Shown here piece after piece: positions 20,456-25,631 of a stretch of 25,631 nucleotides of DNA. Location: assembly GCA_001598975.1 (NCBI GenBank), contig BBXU01001014.1:1-25631 (forward strand). The letters are read 5' to 3'. Every line of letters begins with the position of its first letter. The stretch's first letter is position 1. The notes beneath the pieces are model-generated. The model was not told where the DNA came from and ran no database searches. It saw only the letters and a list, made by a program, of their open reading frames with translations. This DNA is from Parachlorella kessleri. Lineage: Eukaryota; Chlorophyta; Trebouxiophyceae; Chlorellales; Chlorellaceae. The translations under genes were made by a program, and so were the position numbers.

Positions 20456-20674
20456 GTTGAGGTATCACTGTTCCTGTCTCACCAAGACTTCATTCAAGAT
20501 CCATCAAAACCTTGTACCACAATGGGGTTAGATGGGATCTCATAGTCCTACAGGAGGTCACGTTAGTCACGTCCCAGCAGGCCCAGCTTGTGCGGCGCCC
20601 TCGGTAGCGTTTGGTTAGCATCCTAACTGAGAGTGCACAGATTAACCCTTCTAAGGAAAGTAGTGCTTGGTCCT
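20456..20674. promoter_or_regulatory. Divergent promoter between UBX gene C and threonine deaminase
   Basis: Only 219 bp separate the start codon of gene C (- strand, 20455) from the first in-frame ATG of threonine deaminase (+ strand, 20675). Both promoters and 5' UTRs must fit here or overlap the genes. No clear TATA box was seen. The region is duplicated in front of gene B (15552 to about 15795). Confidence 0.6.
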
Positions 20675-23600
20675 ATGGCAGACCTAGCCAGCTGTGGAGG
20701 CGGTCCCCGCTTGGCATGTTGCAGTCATGAGCCCGCAGCAACGTACTCGCCTCGTTGCCTGCCACCCTTGTACAGCAGGCGCAGCCGATGGGCGCGGTAC
20801 CAGCTGTCGCTTTTGCAGCACCGGCCCGCCCGCCAAGGGTGCGTGCTGGCGGCAGTTGCCAGCGACAAACTTGAACAGGCAGACCCAGCAGCGGCACGAG
20901 GCAGCAATGGCAGGGCCTTGACGCCTGCAGAGACAGCAGCACTGCAGTCAGAGCCAGCGGTGCCTCCGGCGGCAGAGCGGCCGCTGTTTGTGGCCCCAGA
21001 GGACTTTCGGCTGCCACCGGGCCAGCTGAGCAGCATAGACCGCACGTCGGCGCCGCACCCTCAAGACGTGTTCCGATGTGCAGCCTGCAGCGATCCCGCC
21101 TGCGAGGTGCGAGCTCTCCCTTTGTTGACGTGGCACTAGGGTGCTAGGGTGGGCCTTGCGGTGGCTGCTAGCAGCTTCCTCAGGGTGTCGGCAGTGGCTA
21201 GCAATGTGGTTTCGTGAAAGAAAGGAAGGCACTGTGTGTGTTTGACGGTCGACTGTCAGCTTGCCTTTTGAGGAGCTACATGGGTCGGGCATGCCAAAGA
21301 AATGGCGGCATCCGGGTAGACCACACACGGCTTGCAACTAGTTTGGGCAGCTTGCAAGCCTGGAGGCAAGGTACCCAGGAGTGACTGCTGGGCGGTAGTG
21401 ACAAACCACACGTTCTCATACTTGGTTGTCCTCCCAGACAACAAAGCAGAGCAACGGGGCACCAGACTGCGGCTGTGCAGGGCCCCGGCGGCTGCGCGAG
21501 CATGCAGTGGCGCAACGAGCCGGGCGGGTACTTGCGGGAGATCCTCACAGCCAAGGTGTACGACGTGGCGGTGAGTCAGCACAGCACAGCACAGCACAGC
21601 GCGATAGTGGATGTGGCAAGACTGGCCGGTGTTCTGTCTGCCTGCCTGCTACTATGCTGCTGGCCTTGTTTTTCTATCACCACCTGAAGAAACGCCACAG
21701 CGCAGGGTGTTTTCTTGCTTCGGTAGGGACCCTGGGCCTCTGCTGGGTGCTGGGCTACTTATCTGGCAGGGTGGCTTGCGTCCTGGCGATGTGTATGCTG
21801 CAAGTCACCGATCACCTCACTTTGTGTCTGTCTGTCAGGTGGAGACCCCCATGCAGAAGGCAGAGAAGCTGAGTGAGCAGCTGGGCAGCAACATCCTGCT
21901 CAAGCGCGAGGACCTGCAGGCAAGAAAAACAGACCGAGAGGCCCTGTACATTAGCAGGGCCGCGCATGGCACTGCAGTAGGCGTGGCCATATACTGCAGA
22001 GCGACAGGGGGCCCACGAGCAGCCTGCCTTGCTAGGATGTCTGTGTACCTTGAAGCATCAGGCATGTGCAACGAACACTTGTGCTGGCCAAGTGGGGGTA
22101 TAAATCTACATTGCAGCAGCACGTGCAGCACCATCGAGCGCCGGCTCCTGTCTGGGTGGACCCGGTGTTACGACTGTGGCTGCTAGAGCGGCCCGCCGTG
22201 AACTAATAGCCTGGCAAAGCCCGCACAGTGCTTGCTCGGTTACGCACACAGGCAACATGCACACCCCACACCTGTGGCGCACTCTTGGCACCGCTGCTGC
22301 CTGTGCTGGCACTATCTAGGGATCCTGACCATCACACTATGCCACGGCCTTCAGCCTGCCGTTGCAAACGGTGCTGCACCCCTTGTTTCACCCACTACCA
22401 CTTGCAGCCAGTCAAGTCTTTCAAGCTGCGCGGGGCCTACAACAAGATGGCGCAGCTGAGCCCGGAGCAGCTGGCTCGGGGGGTCATCTGCTCCTCTGCA
22501 GGCAACCACGCCCAGGGGGTGGCGCTGGGGGCGCGTCAACTGGTGAGGAGCCGCCTGTACCTGCTTCTGAGCATCGTTTGCCTGCTGGTGGAGCAGTGGG
22601 GATATTGCAGCAGGCGTGCAGGGAGGCCTGCTATGGATACATGGCCTTCCCTTGCAGTCGGGCGGAGGTCGGGAGTGGAGGGAGTGGCAGCCTGAAGCCA
22701 GGAAGCCAGGCCGGGCGTAACGCAGTGTCTACACCTCTGGTCTGGACAAGGGAGCCTTGCTAACTGGTGTGTGACTTTGTCCGGCCTCCCTCCAAGTTTG
22801 CTGCCTGTGCGCCAATGCCTTGTTGCAGGGCACCAATAGCGTGATCTGCATGCCTGAGAGCACCCCCGACATCAAGGTCAGCGCTGTGAGGGCGCTGGGC
22901 GGCACGGTGGAGCTGGTCGGGGAGAGCTACAACGAAGCCCAGGCACACGCGCAGGTAGGGAGGCCGCCAAACCGATGGGCTATGGTACTGTGTGCCTGTG
23001 GAAAAGCGAGTCGTGAAGTTGAGTGTTAGGGATGGGTGCAGTGATAAGAGATGAGGAAGCCGTGCATGCAATATTGTATGTATCTCCCAGACTGTCCCGC
23101 ACAGTGTCTAAGACTCAATGTGGAACCCGGGCCTTCTGTGGGAGCCTCCCCCTCACTGCCGTCGTCGTGTTCAGTAAGTCACCCTCCAAGCTAATGGTGC
23201 TTTCCGTCCACCACCCATGACCTACCACATCCCCCACCGCCGCTTGCAGGCGCGCGCCGCCGCGGAGGGCCGCGTGTTCATCGCGCCCTACGACGACCCC
23301 TACACCATCGCGGGCCAGGGCACCATCGGCAACGAGGTCTTGCGCCAGTGCAAGATGGACGAGCTGGACGCCATCTTTGTGGCGGTGGGCGGCGGCGGGC
23401 TGGTGGCGGGAATCGCGGCCTACATCAAGGCGCTGAAGCCGCACGTGAAGATCATTGGCGTGGAGCCAACAGGTGCGTGTGTGGGTTGTCTTTGAGGGGC
23501 GTGTAGGGTTCACGCCTGATGCTGGCGGCGGGGGAGGTGGAGTGGGGTGGGTGGGTGGGGTGGGGGGCGCTATGTGAAGAGAGCTGAAGCTGGGGCTGGA

Positions 23601-25621
23601 GAATGTCGGACTGGCGACCATGGGGCTAGGGTGCATCGTTGCGGTTGAACTGTGTTGGTTGTGGTTGTGAGTCATGACTGCCTCCTGAAGGAGGGAGCAT
23701 GTCGTGGCAGGCGTGAGGGTTGTGCCCAAGCCTTCAGAGGCCGCATGTGGAGGTTGTTAGCTTCCGGCTTGTGGAGGTGGGCGTGTGGGTGGGGGCCGGG
23801 TGCCTTGGCATTTGCAAGGGCTGTGGGGCAGTGATGACCCGGACTACCTATTTGCCCAATGTGCTGATGCATGGGCCTTCGGGGGACAACCGAGGTCCAG
23901 CTGAGGAGGCCAAAGGAGAGCCTGCAAGCTCAAAGCGGCCAAGGACTTGTCTCCTTACCCCTTTGCAGGCGCCAATGCCATGGCCCAGTCGCTGGCGGCC
24001 GGCCGGCGAGTCACCCTGACTAAGGTTGACGCCTTTGCCGACGGCGTGGCCGTCAAGTATGTGGGGGCGGAGACCTTCCGGCTCTGTAGGGAGCTGCTGG
24101 ATGGTGTGGTGCTGGTTGACAACAACGCCATCAGCGCTGCCATCAAGGTGCGCTTTGCCTGCTGACCCTACTGGACTTTGCAGCTACCAGAGCAATGCTT
24201 GCATACGGCCATGTCAGTATCTTTTAGCAACCCGTTTGCATCGCGGTTCCATTACCTTGCCGCCAGCGTTACCAATACCAAAGGACGGGGCGCGGGGCGT
24301 TATTGAGCAGGGAACGGTTGGCGATTTCAGCATTGTCCAGGGAGTTGCGCAGGGCGGTTGCTGCCCGTGCATGAGGTCCGACCATGACAGCATGGGCAGC
24401 ATGTGCCAGGGATTCTATGACACCAGGCCAGACCACTCGTTGCATATGCACCTGCAGGATGTGTTTAATGAGACAAGATCCATCTTGGAGCCTGCCGGCG
24501 CTGTGGCAGTGGCTGGGGCTAAGGCTTACTTGAAGCATTACAACCTCAAGGTGAGCAGTACAACCCTGTGGGGTGCTGTACCTCACAGTGGGCGGTAGAA
24601 ATCACCTCATGGTAACCGTTTGTGGGACAGCTGGTGCTCGCAGCACCTGCATCAGGTATGATGGGTCACGTCGCCATCCTGCCCATTGTTACCGAAACGA
24701 TCCCCTCCTGGATCCCCACCTGGATCCCTTGATTCCCCCCGCTCCGCGTGTGCAGGGCAAGACCGTGGTCGCGGTCACCAGCGGCGCCAACATGAACTTT
24801 GACCGCCTGCGCCTGGTGGCGGGTGAGTGGCTAGAGGCGCAGGCCACGAGCCAGCCACTGTTTGTTGTATTCGTCAGGTGTAAGGGTGCCAGGTGGTACC
24901 TTAACGTTAAACTAAGTTGGTCTCCCACCCTTCCCATGTCCCCCGCTGTGACTTAACTAACGACCTGCATTACTGCTGTGTCATCGAAACGCAGAGCTGG
25001 CTGACGTGGGGGTGGGCGAGGTGTGACACGAGCCAAGCAAGAGGCTCCCCACCCTTCCCATGGACCCCATGAGAACGTGCAAACCCACTTTGCCGCCATA
25101 TCTTGAATGCAGAGCTGGCCGACGTGGGCGTGGGCGAGTCGATGCTGGCGGTCACCATCCCTGAGCGCCCCGGCACCTTCATTGACTTTCTTGAGACGGC
25201 GCTGAACGGCTTTGCCATCCAGGTCACGGAGTTCAAGTACAGGTGGGCGGCTGGCTTGGGGAGGGCGCGGAAGACGCAGGAGTGGTGGTGCAGTCCAGTG
25301 GCTCGTTGGACGTGCGTTGGGGGGGACAGAGTCGGTGTTTTGCAATGCATGCCTGTGGCTGACTATGATATGGGAGGGCGACCCAGGGCACGGGCTATGC
25401 CACAGCATGGCGACCTTTAAGGTTGGTGCGAAGTGCTACAGGCATATAGCTAATGCAACATGCTGCGCCCGCTGGCCCGCAGGTACTCACAGGGCGACGA
25501 GGCGCATGTGCTGTTTGGCATCGGCGTGCCCCCCGGCTCGGCCGACTGCTCGGAGGTCATCCAGCGGCTGAATGAGCGGGGGTACCCCACGCAGGACATC
25601 TCCGACATTGAGCTGGCGCAG
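20675..25621 (+). CDS. OMR1: Threonine deaminase (threonine ammonia-lyase), biosynthetic, 3' end outside window
   Basis: Eleven exons: 20675-21106, 21481-21570, 21839-21919, 22408-22542, 22829-22954, 23250-23472, 23969-24147, 24458-24550, 24756-24822, 25113-25242, 25483-25621; 565 residues, all phases fit. The enzyme turns L-threonine into 2-oxobutanoate and ammonia with PLP, the first step to isoleucine. Seen: [25 protein letters not shown] lysine in [10 protein letters not shown] (about residue 207), [12 protein letters not shown], the PLP-phosphate glycine loop VGGGGLVAG (about 333-341), and [16 protein letters not shown]. From exon 10 ([19 protein letters not shown]) the ACT-like regulatory region begins, which in this family senses isoleucine; its end lies past the window. 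The first about 65 residues are rich in Arg and Ser with few acids, up to VLAAVASDK, like a chloroplast transit peptide. The ATG at 20675 is the first in frame. Intron 3 starts with GC (21920). It is divergent from UBX gene C with 219 bp between. Confidence 0.93.
21577..21600. repeat. CAGCA pentanucleotide microsatellite
   Basis: About five CAGCA-type units just inside intron 2 of threonine deaminase. It is simple sequence with no sign of function. Confidence 0.8.
21920..22407 (+). other. GC-AG intron in threonine deaminase
   Basis: The exon end CTGCAG is followed by GCAAGA, with no GT nearby. The acceptor is CTTGCAG|CC at 22407/22408. Joining them gives [15 protein letters not shown] without a gap, exactly as the family requires, so the GC donor is well supported by protein continuity. 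Confidence 0.85.
23521..23571 (+). repeat. G-rich tract with G-quadruplex potential in a threonine deaminase intron
   Basis: Within intron 6 the sense strand has at least seven runs of three or more G spaced by one to a few bases (GGGTGGGTGGG core). The transcript itself could form an RNA G-quadruplex. Function is unknown. Confidence 0.7.
24921..25112 (+). repeat. Local duplication with a decoy copy of the start of exon 10
   Basis: The acceptor plus first 26 nt of exon 10 (25113 onward) are copied at 24995-25020 after its own GCAG. Flanking intron text, CCACCCTTCCCATG, is also present twice (about 24925 and 25049), about 120 bp apart. Two substitutions separate the exon copies. The decoy is followed by GTGTGA, so reading through it meets a stop at once. 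Confidence 0.85.
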
Positions 25622-25631
25622 GTAGGCGGGG

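Larger units (their letters stand above)
16290..20860. repeat. Segmental duplication, unit C
   Basis: Partner of the unit at about 11330-15985, same orientation. This copy retains the intact start of threonine deaminase at its right end, so it probably keeps the original junction while unit B carries the truncated one. Confidence 0.7.

Noticed and set aside
20633..20674. Upstream extension of threonine deaminase from a GTG
   Set aside because: Nuclear genes of algae start at ATG; the first in-frame ATG is 20675 and already leaves room for a transit peptide.
20711..20921. Alternative start of threonine deaminase at the ATG of MSPQQRTRL in another frame
   Set aside because: That frame ends at 20921 and could join the enzyme frame only through an intron of about 22 nt, too short to be real.
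21577..21600. Short direct repeats as a CRISPR array
   Set aside because: It is a five-base microsatellite without spacers in a eukaryotic intron.
24995..25020. The exon 10 copy as a normal cassette exon
   Set aside because: It ends in phase 0 while the next exon needs phase 1, so inclusion shifts the frame, and its own extension stops at once.

Overview
The window looks like a nuclear fragment of a green alga (Chlorophyta, Chlamydomonadales-like; the species cannot be told). The reasons are GC-rich genes cut by many introns of mostly 100-600 nt with GTGAG/GTGCG-type donors and TGCAG acceptors, long CAG/CTG tracts coding for polyglutamine, TGTAA-type polyadenylation signals, TTTAGGG telomere-like motifs, and plant-type protein families. 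All gene models below were built by hand from reading-frame and intron-phase continuity. No transcript data were available.

Layout, left to right. (1) 19-1437, + strand: the last four exons of arginyl-tRNA synthetase. (2) 2504-5377, + strand: a five-exon gene for a low-complexity protein of unknown role. It has a telobox upstream and a C-terminal fold that resembles HicA/YcfA, reached only through a GC-AG intron. (3) 6015-20455, - strand: three head-to-tail genes (called A, B and C here) of the UBXN4/PUX11 family of UBX-domain proteins. A (6015-10777) encodes a thioredoxin-like domain, a polyQ linker and three UBX domains. B (12064-15551) and C (16861-20455) encode the thioredoxin-like domain, a linker, two UBX domains and a C-terminal transmembrane anchor. 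C has a frameshift in exon 3. (4) 20675 to the right edge, + strand: a plastid-type threonine deaminase, divergent from C and cut by the window end inside its regulatory region.

B and C are a segmental tandem duplication with a unit of about 4.6-5 kb. The unit includes the divergent promoter and the first coding bases of threonine deaminase. Gene B therefore has a dead threonine-deaminase 5' fragment (about 15790-15960) in front of it, in the same place as the live gene in front of C. The two copies then diverged: B gained an insertion of about 340 bp in intron 2 and a C-rich minisatellite in its 3' flank; C gained nested inverted repeats in intron 4, longer Q/E-rich tracts in exon 3, and a 4-bp frameshift.

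Functionally, the ArgRS and threonine deaminase are housekeeping genes (translation; isoleucine biosynthesis). The UBX cluster is the unusual part: a lineage-specific expansion of putative p97/CDC48 adaptors in which UBX domains were multiplied and the C-terminus changed from a PUX11-like soluble tail (A) to a tail anchor (B, C).
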